From: Burkholderiales bacterium
GTDB taxonomy: Bacteria > Pseudomonadota > Gammaproteobacteria > Burkholderiales > Burkholderiaceae_C
DNA length: 19,204 bases
Direction: 5' to 3'
Assembly (NCBI GenBank): GCA_947372225.1
Contig: CANBSV010000051.1
Coordinates: forward strand, 1-19,204
Below are positions 6,965 to 15,224 of the stretch, piece after piece. Position 1 is the stretch's first letter. Every line of letters starts with the position of its first letter. The translations under genes and the position numbers were made by a program. Under the pieces are notes generated by a model. That model was not told the origin of the DNA, searched no databases, and was given only the letters and a program-made list of their open reading frames with translations.

Positions 6965-7230
6965 GACGCGGATCGAAGTCCGGCCTGTTGTTTCCACCCC
7001 CTCGCGCAAGGTAAGAGTTCGAATCTCTGGTGGACGGATTTTCTGTTCGCCGTCCAAAATCCCGCGGGGTCTTGGCGCGTCGCAGACCACCCGGTCGCGC
7101 TCAACGGGCGGTCCGTGTTGGGAAACTCACACGCAGCTCCCCGGCCCGCTCGGCAACGAACGCATCGAATCCAGATTCGGCGCCCGTCATTACCATCGGC
7201 AGGTTCAGCAACTGACAGACACCTGGAACG
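6965..7230. other. Intergenic stretch with a tRNA T-arm-like motif and a small hairpin
   Basis: The bases AGAG-TTCGAAT-CTCT at 7014-7028 look like a tRNA T-arm with a 4-base-pair stem and the usual loop, but no acceptor stem, anticodon arm or CCA can be paired around it. A 7-base-pair stem, TGGACGG with CCGTCCA (7031-7037 and 7050-7056), follows, then AAAAT. No gene is seen. The stretch could be the remains of a tRNA that once marked the left edge of the glycan cluster. Confidence 0.25.
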
Positions 7231-9273
7231 ATGAATTCCAAAATATACGTACTGTCGGCCTACGCGATATTCGGACTCATCATCTGCGTGATGCTGCTGA
7301 GATTGCCTTATTCCAAGGCCTTGGTACCACCGAAAATAGAGACCACCCCTTCGGCGGTCAACTCCCGGATTGCCCTGTTTTTACTTTCCTTTTTGATACT
7401 TTTTTTCGCACTGAGAATTCATCTTGAGGCCAAGATGTTCGCCGCGTGCGTCGGCGTCGTGCTGGGCTCCTGTGTATTCCTGGGTCGATGGAGGCAGGAT
7501 TACCACCTTGGCATGCTTCTCGGGTTGATCATCGGCTCATCGCTGCTGTGGTGGAAGCGAGAGACGGGGCACATGTTGACTGTCAATGCCTTCGAATTGA
7601 TATGCTTCATGACGCTCAGTCTGGTGGTGGTTTATCTATTGGACAGGCCGGGAAAGTCGCCCGCAATAGCCCACGACGTCAAGCCGTCACCTGACAGCCA
7701 ACCACCCGTATCAAGCCAGGTATTCGGGGATCGACCAAAGTCGCTTGATGGAATCATCAGTGGATTGATGACATCCAAATCGGCGGTCACATTCATCCCC
7801 ATCAGCATCATTCTGATCGGATTGACCTTCTCGACAGGCGCCCTGACCCAAAGCTCTCTTCACCACTGGGGTGCCTATATTTCCCCGGCAGATTTGTTAT
7901 TGAGCGGTGCCAGACCTTTTCTGGACTTTCCCATCCAATACGGACTCGGGCCGACCCTGGTGATTTCGGCTTTTTGTGGGAAAAACTGCTTCTCGGGCAT
8001 GTATGAGGTCAGCGCCCTCGCATCGCTGCTGCACATCACGCTCATTTACAGGCTGGCGATTTCCGGTGAAACAAAAAGCGCGGTGCGCCATGTCATCACA
8101 GCACTGGTGTTCGTGGCCTGCTTCTTCTGGACCACATTGCCCAACGACATCTCGCTGCCGACACCATTCCCTTCCACAGGCGGTTTGAGATTTGCCCCGG
8201 TTTTGATCCTGGCGAGCCTGCTGCTCGTGTTCGATCAACCTCTTCGAGCAAGGTCAACCGTTCATCAATGGACGCTGCACAGCGCATGGATCGCTGCCCT
8301 GCTCTGGTCACCCGAGTCTGCGTTTTACGCAACCTTTGTTTGGTGCCCCTATTTTTTATACCTGGAAGCAACCGCGGCAACCAATGATTCATCCAGAAGC
8401 AAAAATCTAATTTTTGGAATTTTTCGGCTTGCCATATTGGTGTTTTTCACCATTTTCTCATTCATCGCCATCTATTGGTTGATTTACCGGGCGAAGCCCA
8501 GCCTTGCTGCATACCTGACATACGCCATCAACCCGCCGGGTGTCATCTCAATCAAGTGGAACGGATCCGTGTGGTTTGCCGTTTTCACACTGCTCGTTGG
8601 ATCACTGACAACCTTCAACATGCATGCACGTCAAGGCGATGGCTTTGCGTTCCGGAAAAGTATCATTTTTCTTTTGATGGGTTATGCATGTTTTTCCTAT
8701 TTTCTAGGACGCAGCCATGACAACAACGTGGCCAACCTGATGCCGTTCTTTTTGCTGGTTTTACTCCACTGCATCAATATCAATCACGCCTCAGATTGGA
8801 AAAAGGGGGCATCCGTCGCCATGACGGCATCCATCCTCGCGTGGATGGGAAATTTCGGGTATTCAAAACTCACCCATGTTCTGGAGTTCAATACCGATCA
8901 ATTCGAGCTGGCAGCCGAGTCCCTGCTACGCCATGACGAGGATGCGATGAGAGCCAGCATCTACGTCAAATCGAACTTCAACGAACCCACGACGATCATC
9001 GATACCGACATGAACATGAGCTCGACTTTCCCAGGAAGTGCCTGGAGTTCAATCAACAATCCCGCAAACTACTATTACATCAGCAGCCACAAGAGAGTCG
9101 AATTCCTGAAAAATGGCGCGTCCCAACTCAAGAAAACAGGCTGGCTGATGGTTCATGAGAATTTTATTTCCGAAGATTGGATATCAGAATATGACGCCGC
9201 CTACGAGAGAAAAGAGCAAAAGAAAATTGGGGCCTACACACTGATTCGATATTCGCCTCGCGTTGCAAAATAA
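7231..9273 (+). CDS. Large multi-spanning membrane protein, GT-C glycosyltransferase-like
   Basis: A 680-residue protein with about 14 hydrophobic segments. Five lie in the first 136 residues; a hydrophilic loop follows at about 137-185, then the rest up to about residue 560, and a soluble tail of about 120 residues. After the sixth segment comes HHWGAY (211-216), then LLLSGARPFLDFPIQYG, a pattern like the first periplasmic loop of GT-C/PMT-type transferases, where an acidic residue binds the lipid-phosphate sugar. The tail ends GAYTLIRYSP, like the periplasmic C-terminus of such enzymes. It could transfer a sugar from undecaprenyl phosphate to a glycan; a Wzy-type polymerase is an alternative. 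The start ATG at 7231 has GGAA before it. Base composition is clearly less GC-rich than the following genes, suggesting separate acquisition. The family is unnamed to me; membrane location is sure, activity is inferred. Confidence 0.75.
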   Translation: MNSKIYVLSAYAIFGLIICVMLLRLPYSKALVPPKIETTPSAVNSRIALFLLSFLILFFALRIHLEAKMFAACVGVVLGSCVFLGRWRQDYHLGMLLGLIIGSSLLWWKRETGHMLTVNAFELICFMTLSLVVVYLLDRPGKSPAIAHDVKPSPDSQPPVSSQVFGDRPKSLDGIISGLMTSKSAVTFIPISIILIGLTFSTGALTQSSLHHWGAYISPADLLLSGARPFLDFPIQYGLGPTLVISAFCGKNCFSGMYEVSALASLLHITLIYRLAISGETKSAVRHVITALVFVACFFWTTLPNDISLPTPFPSTGGLRFAPVLILASLLLVFDQPLRARSTVHQWTLHSAWIAALLWSPESAFYATFVWCPYFLYLEATAATNDSSRSKNLIFGIFRLAILVFFTIFSFIAIYWLIYRAKPSLAAYLTYAINPPGVISIKWNGSVWFAVFTLLVGSLTTFNMHARQGDGFAFRKSIIFLLMGYACFSYFLGRSHDNNVANLMPFFLLVLLHCININHASDWKKGASVAMTASILAWMGNFGYSKLTHVLEFNTDQFELAAESLLRHDEDAMRASIYVKSNFNEPTTIIDTDMNMSSTFPGSAWSSINNPANYYYISSHKRVEFLKNGASQLKKTGWLMVHENFISEDWISEYDAAYERKEQKKIGAYTLIRYSPRVAK

Positions 9274-9485
9274 ATCCAGCCTCGAGTGGACTTGGCCGCG
9301 AAGTCGTTTGCACTGTGACGGTCGATGGGCACCGAGGCGCCGCAGAGTTCGGGTAGCCTCCGTGGCGCCGCCGGTTGGGTCGTAGCCGTTTCGAACTCGC
9401 CTCCCTGCTGCGGGCGCTTGGCCCTCGGGCGAGTGGCGGCAGAAGGTGTCAATCGAGCGTGGACTCACCTTTTTGAGAGTACCGA

Positions 9486-10259
9486 ATGACGATCTCTGAT
9501 CTCGACATGCAACGGGCACGCATTCGCCTGCTCCAAATGCACTACGACAGCGGCGTTGGGCACATTGGGGGCAACCTGTCGGCGCTCGACGCGATGCTGA
9601 TCGTGTTCCATGAGTGGTTGCGGCCTCAGGATCGGTTCATCCTGTCCAAGGGACATTCGGCTGGAGCGCTCTACACCGCCCTGTGGAGCGTCGGCCGTTT
9701 GAGCGACGACGACCTCAAGTCATTCCACAAGGAGGGCACCTTGCTCGCAGGGCATCCTCCTGCCTCAGGCATCCCCGAAATCCTCTTCGCCACCGGCAGC
9801 CTCGGGCACGGGCTTTCGCTGGCGGCGGGCACCGCACTGGGCATGCGTCTGATCGGCAGCGATGCCCGCGTGGCTTGCCTCACCTCCGACGGGGAATGGC
9901 AGGAGGGCTCGACCTGGGAGGCGCTGATCTTTGCCGCGCACCACAAGCTGAAAAACCTCTTGGTGCTGGTGGACCACAACAACCTGCAAGGCTTCGGCTC
10001 CACCACCGAGGTGGCTTCGATGTCACCGTTGTGGCAGCGGCTGCAAGGGTTTGATGTGGACCTGGAGGTGATCGACGGTCACGACCCCGAGGCCATCCGC
10101 GCATCCCTGGCCCGCAACGCCGAGCGGCCTCGCTTTGTCGTGCTGCGCACCGTCAAGGGCAAGGGCGTGAGCTTCCTGGAAAACCGCATGGACTCGCATT
10201 ACCTGCCACTCAACGAAGAGAAGTTCCGCATCGCGATGGCAGAAATGGCGCTCTCATGA
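9486..10259 (+). CDS. Split transketolase, N-terminal (thiamine-diphosphate-binding) subunit
   Basis: A 257-residue protein corresponding to the N-terminal third of transketolase. It moves a two-carbon ketol unit between sugars using thiamine diphosphate. Visible family motifs are GVGHIGGNLS (23-32), SKGHSAGALY (54-63), GSLGHGLS (104-111), the cofactor and metal motif SDGEWQEG to HNN (134-166) and KGKGVSFLEN (224-233). The cofactor motif begins SDG rather than the usual GDG. The stop overlaps the start of the C-terminal subunit gene as ATGA, so the two are translationally coupled and presumably form a heteromer. Its place in a glycan cluster suggests a dedicated role in sugar synthesis rather than the pentose phosphate pathway. 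The gene is preceded by GAGAG and by 212 bases (9274-9485) in which I see no gene. Confidence 0.93.
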   Translation: MTISDLDMQRARIRLLQMHYDSGVGHIGGNLSALDAMLIVFHEWLRPQDRFILSKGHSAGALYTALWSVGRLSDDDLKSFHKEGTLLAGHPPASGIPEILFATGSLGHGLSLAAGTALGMRLIGSDARVACLTSDGEWQEGSTWEALIFAAHHKLKNLLVLVDHNNLQGFGSTTEVASMSPLWQRLQGFDVDLEVIDGHDPEAIRASLARNAERPRFVVLRTVKGKGVSFLENRMDSHYLPLNEEKFRIAMAEMALS

Positions 10260-11164
10260 GGCTTCAATTCTGTGATGCGATGGTCGCGCGCTCGACCGAC
10301 CCGAAGATGGTGTTTCTCACCGGCGATCTGGGCTTCATGGCGCTGGAACCCCTGCAGCAGGCCATGGGAGCACGCTTCATCAACGCCGGCGTGGCCGAGC
10401 AAAACATGGTGTCGGTGGCAGCCGGCCTGTCGCGCCAGGGCTTTGACGTGTGGGCCTACAGCATCGCGCCGTTTTGCTACGCACGTCCGTTCGAGCAGAT
10501 CCGCAACGACGTCGCCTTTCACAAGCTGCCGGTGCGACTGGTGGGCAACGGCGGCGGCTATGGCTACGGCGTGATGGGACCCACGCACCACGCCATCGAA
10601 GACTACGGTGTGCTGCTGTGCCTGCCCCACATGTCGGTCTATGTGCCGGTGTTCGACGAGGATCTGAGTGCGTTGGTCCCGCGTGCAGGCGCCGCGCCCG
10701 GGGCTGCCTACCTGCGCCTGGGCCGTGGGGAAAAGCCCAAGGGCTATGCGGTTCCGCCGTACGCGCCGTGGCGGCAGCTGACGCGAGGCAGCGGTGCCGT
10801 GGTGATCGCCGTCGGGCCGCTGGCTGGCAGTTACCTCGAAGCGTTCGAGGCGCTGCCCGAAAGCGAACGCCCGAACCTGTGGGCGGTGTCGGAACTGCCG
10901 CTCGAACACAACCCGATGCCCGACGAGCTGTGGCAACAGATCACCGCGGCGCCCGCGCTTTGCGTGGCCGAGGAGCATGTGCGGCGTGGCGGCTTCGGCT
11001 CGGAAGTCGCACTGCATCTGGCCGGGCGGGGTCACGCGGTGCCACGCTTTGTGCACCTGTACGCCCTGGCCCACCACTACGAGCGATACGGCTCGCAGGG
11101 TTGGTTGCGCCGTCAATCCGGGCTGGATGCGTCAGCCTTGCTGGCCCGCCTGGCCAGCGTCTAG
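10256..11164 (+). CDS. Split transketolase, C-terminal (pyrimidine-binding) subunit
   Basis: A 302-residue protein equal to the central pyrimidine-binding and C-terminal domains of transketolase or DXP synthase. The glutamate that activates the thiamine ring is E48 in NAGVAEQNM. FCYARPFEQIRND, then GGGYGYGVMGPTHHAIEDYG (substrate and phosphate binding, with the catalytic histidine) and PHMSVYVPV follow in order. The C-terminal part has VIAVGPLAG, CVAEEH, GGFGSEVA and the end GSQGWLRRQSGLD, all typical of this fold. Together with the preceding subunit it rebuilds a full transketolase. A gap of 15 bases separates it from the epimerase-glycosyltransferase fusion, so the three genes are likely one transcript. 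The acceptor and donor sugars cannot be read from the sequence. Confidence 0.93.
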   Translation: MRLQFCDAMVARSTDPKMVFLTGDLGFMALEPLQQAMGARFINAGVAEQNMVSVAAGLSRQGFDVWAYSIAPFCYARPFEQIRNDVAFHKLPVRLVGNGGGYGYGVMGPTHHAIEDYGVLLCLPHMSVYVPVFDEDLSALVPRAGAAPGAAYLRLGRGEKPKGYAVPPYAPWRQLTRGSGAVVIAVGPLAGSYLEAFEALPESERPNLWAVSELPLEHNPMPDELWQQITAAPALCVAEEHVRRGGFGSEVALHLAGRGHAVPRFVHLYALAHHYERYGSQGWLRRQSGLDASALLARLASV

Positions 11165-11179
11165 AACGAGACCCACGTC

Positions 11180-13144
11180 ATGTCAGAGCTGAACGCCCAC
11201 ATCCGCGCCCTGCGCGGCCCGATCCTGGTCACGGGCGCGTCCGGGTTCATTGGCGCCAACCTGTTTCGTGCACTGCTTGCCGTGCGCAAGGATGTGTACG
11301 CCGCCGTGCGCAGAGGCAAGAACTGGCGCTTGCATGACATCAGCGAGGACCACCTGGCGGCCGTGGACCTCAACGACTTCGCTTCGACCAAGAACCTGGT
11401 CAACGGACTGCAGCCGCAAACCATCTTCGACTGCGCGGCCTATGGCGCTTATTCGTTCGAGGAAGACGGCGGACTGATCTACCAGACGAACTTCCATTCC
11501 ATCGTCAACCTGGTCGGCATGCTCGAAGGTCGCCAGTTCGCCGCCTACGTGCATGCGGGCAGTTCATCCGAGTACGGCACCAACTGCACCGCGCCGTCCG
11601 AAGACAGCGCCTGCCTGCCCAACAGCCACTACGCGGTGTCGAAGGTGGCGGTGGCCAACTACCTGCAGTACGTCGGCAAGCACAAGGGGTTTCCGTGCGT
11701 CAACCTGCGCCTGTACGCGGTGTACGGCCCTTACGAAGACACCTCGCGCCTGATTCCCAACTTGCTGCGCAAGGCGCTGGCGGGCGAGTTGCCCCCTTTC
11801 GTGGACCCGCGCACCTCGCGCGACTTCGTCCACGTCGATGACGTGATCGCCGCGTTCGTGCGCGCCGCGACGTCCATGCAGCCCGAGCTGTACGGCGAGA
11901 GCTTCAACATCGGCACCGGCCACAAGACCACCATCGCCGAACTGGCTGAGACCACCCGGCGCTTGTTCGACGTGAGCGCCGAGCCGCGCTTCGGAACCAT
12001 GGACGGCCGCGCCTGGGACTTGGCCGACTGGTACGCCGACCCGCGCAAGGCGCTGGCCAAGCTCGGCTGGCAGCCTGAGGTCACGCTCGAAGAGGGGTTG
12101 AAGCGCACGGCGCAGTGGGTCAACACGCTCAGCGAGGCGGAACATGCCGCGGCCACCAAGCGCGATCCCAACATCCGCAAGCGCAGCGTGTCGGCCATCA
12201 TCGCTTGCTACAAGGACGCGCAGGCCATACCGGTGATGTACCGGCGCTTGATCGACACCTTCCGCAAGCTCGACATCGACTACGAGATCATCTTCGTCAA
12301 CGACTGCAGCCCGGACGACAGCGCGCAGGTCATCCGCGAATTGAGCGCCGACGATTCGCACGTGATCGGCATCTCGCATTCGCGCAACTTCGGCTCGCAG
12401 ATGGCGTTTCGCAGCGGCATGGAGCTGTGCACCAAGGACAGCGTCGTGCTGCTCGACGGCGACCTGCAGGACCCACCCGAGCTCATCGAGCAGTTTCACC
12501 AGCGCTGGGAGGAAGGCTGGGATGTCGTCTACGGCCGCCGGGTCAAGCGCGAGATGCCCTTCCTCTGGGGCCTCATGTACAAGCTTTTCTACCGCGTATT
12601 TGCGTGGTTCAGCTACATCCCCATGCCGCACGACGCGGGCGACTTTTCACTCATGGACCGGCGCGTCGTCGGGTGGTTGCTCAACTGCCCCGAGCGCGAC
12701 CTGTTCATGCGGGGGCTGCGGGCGTACGTGGGCTTCCGCCAGACCGGTGTCGACTACGTTCGACCCGAGCGCATGTTCGGCCGCTCGACCAACAACCTGC
12801 TGAAAAACATCGAATGGGCCAAGAAAGGCATCTTCTCGTTCAGCGACGCCCCGCTGACGATGCTGACCAGCGCGGGACTGCTGGCCCTGGTGCTGTCCAC
12901 CGTGGCGGCCGTGGTGACCGCCTTGCTCAAGCTGTTTTTCCCCGACATCGCGGCCCAGGGGGCGACCACGCTGCAGATCCTCATCCTGATGTTCGGCTCG
13001 GCGAACCTGTTCGCCATCGGGCTGGTGGGCGAGTACGTGGCCAAGATCATGGCCGAGGTCAAGGGACGACCCCGGCTGATCCGCTCGGCCCTGATCCGCA
13101 ACGGACGCAGCACCGACTTGCTGCCTGACGGGAAGGCCCGATGA
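11180..13144 (+). CDS. Fusion of NAD-dependent epimerase/dehydratase and GtrB/DPM1-type glycosyltransferase
   Basis: One uninterrupted 654-residue frame with two complete enzymes. Residues about 13-315 are an extended short-chain dehydrogenase: nucleotide-binding GASGFIG (19-25), AGSSSEYG (127-133), the YxxxK pair Y151 and K155, LRLYAVYGPYED, and RDFVHVDDV. This family makes nucleotide sugars such as CDP-, dTDP- or UDP-deoxyhexoses. Residues about 336-560 are a family 2 glycosyltransferase: SAIIACYKDAQ, IIFVNDCSPDDS, SRNFGSQMAF, the metal-binding DGDLQDPPE (426-434) and the later RSTNNLLKN. Two hydrophobic segments (about 558-585 and 597-620) anchor it to the membrane, as in GtrB/ArnC proteins that load a sugar onto undecaprenyl phosphate. 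The linker is about 318-335. In most genomes these are separate proteins, so fusion implies direct handover of the sugar. The gene end overlaps the next gene. Confidence 0.93.
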   Translation: MSELNAHIRALRGPILVTGASGFIGANLFRALLAVRKDVYAAVRRGKNWRLHDISEDHLAAVDLNDFASTKNLVNGLQPQTIFDCAAYGAYSFEEDGGLIYQTNFHSIVNLVGMLEGRQFAAYVHAGSSSEYGTNCTAPSEDSACLPNSHYAVSKVAVANYLQYVGKHKGFPCVNLRLYAVYGPYEDTSRLIPNLLRKALAGELPPFVDPRTSRDFVHVDDVIAAFVRAATSMQPELYGESFNIGTGHKTTIAELAETTRRLFDVSAEPRFGTMDGRAWDLADWYADPRKALAKLGWQPEVTLEEGLKRTAQWVNTLSEAEHAAATKRDPNIRKRSVSAIIACYKDAQAIPVMYRRLIDTFRKLDIDYEIIFVNDCSPDDSAQVIRELSADDSHVIGISHSRNFGSQMAFRSGMELCTKDSVVLLDGDLQDPPELIEQFHQRWEEGWDVVYGRRVKREMPFLWGLMYKLFYRVFAWFSYIPMPHDAGDFSLMDRRVVGWLLNCPERDLFMRGLRAYVGFRQTGVDYVRPERMFGRSTNNLLKNIEWAKKGIFSFSDAPLTMLTSAGLLALVLSTVAAVVTALLKLFFPDIAAQGATTLQILILMFGSANLFAIGLVGEYVAKIMAEVKGRPRLIRSALIRNGRSTDLLPDGKAR

Positions 13145-14055
13145 CCGCCGGGAACGCCGCACGCCGTTGCCCCGTGTGCGACAGCGGCCCGGATCGAACG
13201 GCCTTGTTTGTCGACGAAACCGTCGACCCTGCGCGAATCAACGCGTTCAGCTTCGCGTCGCGCAAGGAGCCCGAGTACATGAGCCACCGCATGGTGCGCT
13301 GCCAGGTCTGCGACCTCGTGTACGTCGACACACCTCCGCGTCAGGACGAACTGGCCCACGCCTACCACCAGGCCGAGTACGACAGCTCCGAAGAAGCCAA
13401 CGACGCGGCGCTGGCCTACATCCAGGCGATCGCGCCCACGCTGGCTCGCTTGCCCGACAAGGGCCGTGCGCTGGAGATCGGCACCGGAACCGGCGTGTTC
13501 CTTGAGCACCTGCAACGCGCGGGCTTCAAGCATCTCCACGGCGTGGAGCCCTCCCGGGCAGCCATTGCCAGCGCGCCGGCCCATCGGCAGGCCTGGATAC
13601 GCGAGTCCATCTTCGTCGAAGAGGATTTCGAACCCGCGTCCTTTGATCTGGTGTGCTGTTTCATGACGCTGGAGCATGTGCTCGACCCCGGCCAGATCGC
13701 GCGCTCGGTGATGCGCCTGCTGCGCCCCGGCGGGGCGTTCGTGACCGTGACGCATGACTACCGCAGCCTCGTCAACCGGGCGATGGGTCAGCGCTCGCCC
13801 ATCATCGACATCGAACACATGCAGCTGTTCTCGAAGCCGAGCGCGCGTGAGCTGTTCGAACGCTGCGGCTACCAGGACATCAGCGTCGTCGACTTTGCCA
13901 ACCGGTACGCCCTGAGCTATTGGATGCGGCTGATGCCGCTGCCCGCTCCGCTCAAGCGCGCCACGACAGCAGCCCTGTCGGGTATCGGACTGGGCCGGCT
14001 CAAGGTGAGCCTCAACGTGGGCAACACCGTCAGCGTGGGTTTCAAGCCCTCGTGA
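13141..14055 (+). CDS. SAM-dependent methyltransferase with N-terminal zinc-binding motif
   Basis: A 304-residue protein. Residues 10-13 (CPVC) and 54-57 (CQVC) form two CxxC pairs, a small zinc site typical of sugar C-methyltransferases and related enzymes of glycan pathways. The Rossmann methyltransferase domain follows: ALEIGTGTGVF (about 110-120), GVEPS, DLVCCFMTLEHVLDPG and LLRPGGAFVTVTHD. There is no membrane segment and no fused C-terminal domain of the larger C-methyltransferases, so it may act on C or O atoms of a nucleotide sugar or a glycan end. The start ATG overlaps the preceding stop (ATGA), showing translational coupling to the fusion gene. Class assignment is sure, substrate unknown. 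Confidence 0.88.
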   Translation: MTAGNAARRCPVCDSGPDRTALFVDETVDPARINAFSFASRKEPEYMSHRMVRCQVCDLVYVDTPPRQDELAHAYHQAEYDSSEEANDAALAYIQAIAPTLARLPDKGRALEIGTGTGVFLEHLQRAGFKHLHGVEPSRAAIASAPAHRQAWIRESIFVEEDFEPASFDLVCCFMTLEHVLDPGQIARSVMRLLRPGGAFVTVTHDYRSLVNRAMGQRSPIIDIEHMQLFSKPSARELFERCGYQDISVVDFANRYALSYWMRLMPLPAPLKRATTAALSGIGLGRLKVSLNVGNTVSVGFKPS

Positions 14056-14060
14056 AGCCG

Positions 14061-14804
14061 ATGGCCGAATCGTTCCAACCCATCCCCGTGGCGGCACCCG
14101 GCGACAACCGCTGGCTGTTTGCCGTGCGATGTCTGGTCGACCTTCAACTGCTGAGCGTCTACCGGTTTTTGCGGCGTGAACTCGCACCTTGCCGAGGCCG
14201 TGTGCTGGACGTCGGCGCCGGGCAGGCACCGTGGCGCGAACTGCTCACGCAAGCCGAGTACGTCGGGCTCGATGTCGAGTCGGCGGGCGATTTCGGCATG
14301 CGCAGCACGCCAGGCGTCATCTACTACGACGGCATCACCATGCCGTTTCCCGACGACAGCTTTGACCACGTGCTTTGCTCCGAGGTGCTCGAGCACGTCC
14401 CCGACGCCAGCGCGTTCATGGCCGAAGTGGCCCGGGTCGTCAGGCCCGGCGGCAGCCTCGTGCTGACGGTGCCCTGGTCGGCGCGGTTGCATCACCTGCC
14501 CCATGACTACCGGCGTCTGACGCGGCAGGGGCTGGTCGCCTTGTTCGAGGCGTCCGGGTTCACGGACATCCGCATCGAAGAGCGCGGCAACGACGTGGCC
14601 GTGGTCGCCAACAAGCTCATCGTGATGCTCATCCGCGTGCTGCGACCCGCAAAGCGCTCGCAGCGGATCTGGTGCTGGCCTCTCGCCTTGGTGCTCGCGC
14701 CGGTGGCTTCAGGCTTCGTGATCGCTGCCCACGTGTCCATGCGCTTGGGGCTGGGCTCGCGGGAAGATCCGCTGGGCTACGGCGTGGTGGCGACCAAGGG
14801 CTGA
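14061..14804 (+). CDS. SAM-dependent methyltransferase with hydrophobic C-terminus
   Basis: A class I methyltransferase of about 247 residues. VLDVGAGQAPW (48-58) binds SAM; YVGLDVE is the acidic loop, MPFPDDSFDHVLCSEVLEHV is the methyltransferase-11 core, and VVRPGGSLVLTVPW follows. After residue 180 the chain becomes hydrophobic (VVANKLIVMLIRVL and CWPLALVLAPVASGFVIAA), which suggests attachment to the membrane, fitting a lipid-linked sugar as substrate. I chose the ATG at 14061; a GTG at 14052 overlapping the previous stop is equally possible and gives three more residues. No clear ribosome site is seen for either, so coupling to the upstream gene is likely. The frame is open further upstream, but that part lies inside the previous gene. 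Confidence 0.87.
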   Translation: MAESFQPIPVAAPGDNRWLFAVRCLVDLQLLSVYRFLRRELAPCRGRVLDVGAGQAPWRELLTQAEYVGLDVESAGDFGMRSTPGVIYYDGITMPFPDDSFDHVLCSEVLEHVPDASAFMAEVARVVRPGGSLVLTVPWSARLHHLPHDYRRLTRQGLVALFEASGFTDIRIEERGNDVAVVANKLIVMLIRVLRPAKRSQRIWCWPLALVLAPVASGFVIAAHVSMRLGLGSREDPLGYGVVATKG

Positions 14805-14806
14805 AA

Positions 14807-15187
14807 TTGATCGAGGCCCTGGAACGCCATCGCTTCTTGCGCTTTCTCGTCGCCGGCCTGATCAACACCGGCGTCGGGTTCGCCGTCTACAGCGCTGCCA
14901 TCGTGCTGGGTTGCGCCGTGTGGGCCGCGCTGCTGGTGGCCAACCTGTCGGGCGTGGTCTTCAATTTCTTCACCACGGGCGGTTATGCCTTTCGCTGTCG
15001 GGTCCTCGCGAGATTTCCGCGATTCGCCATCGCGTATGCCGCTGTGTACGCGATCAACTGGCTGGGCATCCAATGGCTGGGCGGCTTGCAACTCGACGCG
15101 ATCACCGCACAGGCCGTTCTGACGGTGCCGCTGGCGGTGTTGTCCTACGCCATCATGTCCCGGTTTGTTTTCAGGCCGACCGCTTGA
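14807..15187 (+). CDS. GtrA-family membrane protein (putative lipid-linked sugar flippase)
   Basis: A 126-residue membrane protein with four hydrophobic segments and the GtrA fold signature: RFLRFLVAGLINTGVGFAVYS at the start, then NLSGVVFNFFTTGGYAFR, and SRFVFRP at the end. GtrA proteins are thought to flip undecaprenyl-phosphate sugars across the inner membrane for transfer to O-antigen or other periplasmic glycans, and they work with a GtrB-type transferase, here the C-terminal half of the fusion three genes upstream. The best start is a TTG at 14807, two bases after the previous stop, with AAGGG a few bases before. A longer frame exists but would duplicate the end of the methyltransferase gene. 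Length fits the family. Confidence 0.88.
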   Translation: MIEALERHRFLRFLVAGLINTGVGFAVYSAAIVLGCAVWAALLVANLSGVVFNFFTTGGYAFRCRVLARFPRFAIAYAAVYAINWLGIQWLGGLQLDAITAQAVLTVPLAVLSYAIMSRFVFRPTA

Positions 15188-15224
15188 CGTGGTCAGCGCC
15201 GCAGCCCTCAAGCCACTTCCATCG

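Noticed and set aside
9234..9452. Short minus-strand open frame (72 residues) in the 9274-9485 gap
   Set aside because: It looks somewhat protein-like but begins without a clear ribosome site and runs into the end of the membrane gene; it may be the relic of a lost gene, but I cannot name it.
11564..12631. Long minus-strand open frame opposite the epimerase-glycosyltransferase fusion
   Set aside because: It mirrors a conserved plus-strand gene and shows no motif or ribosome site.
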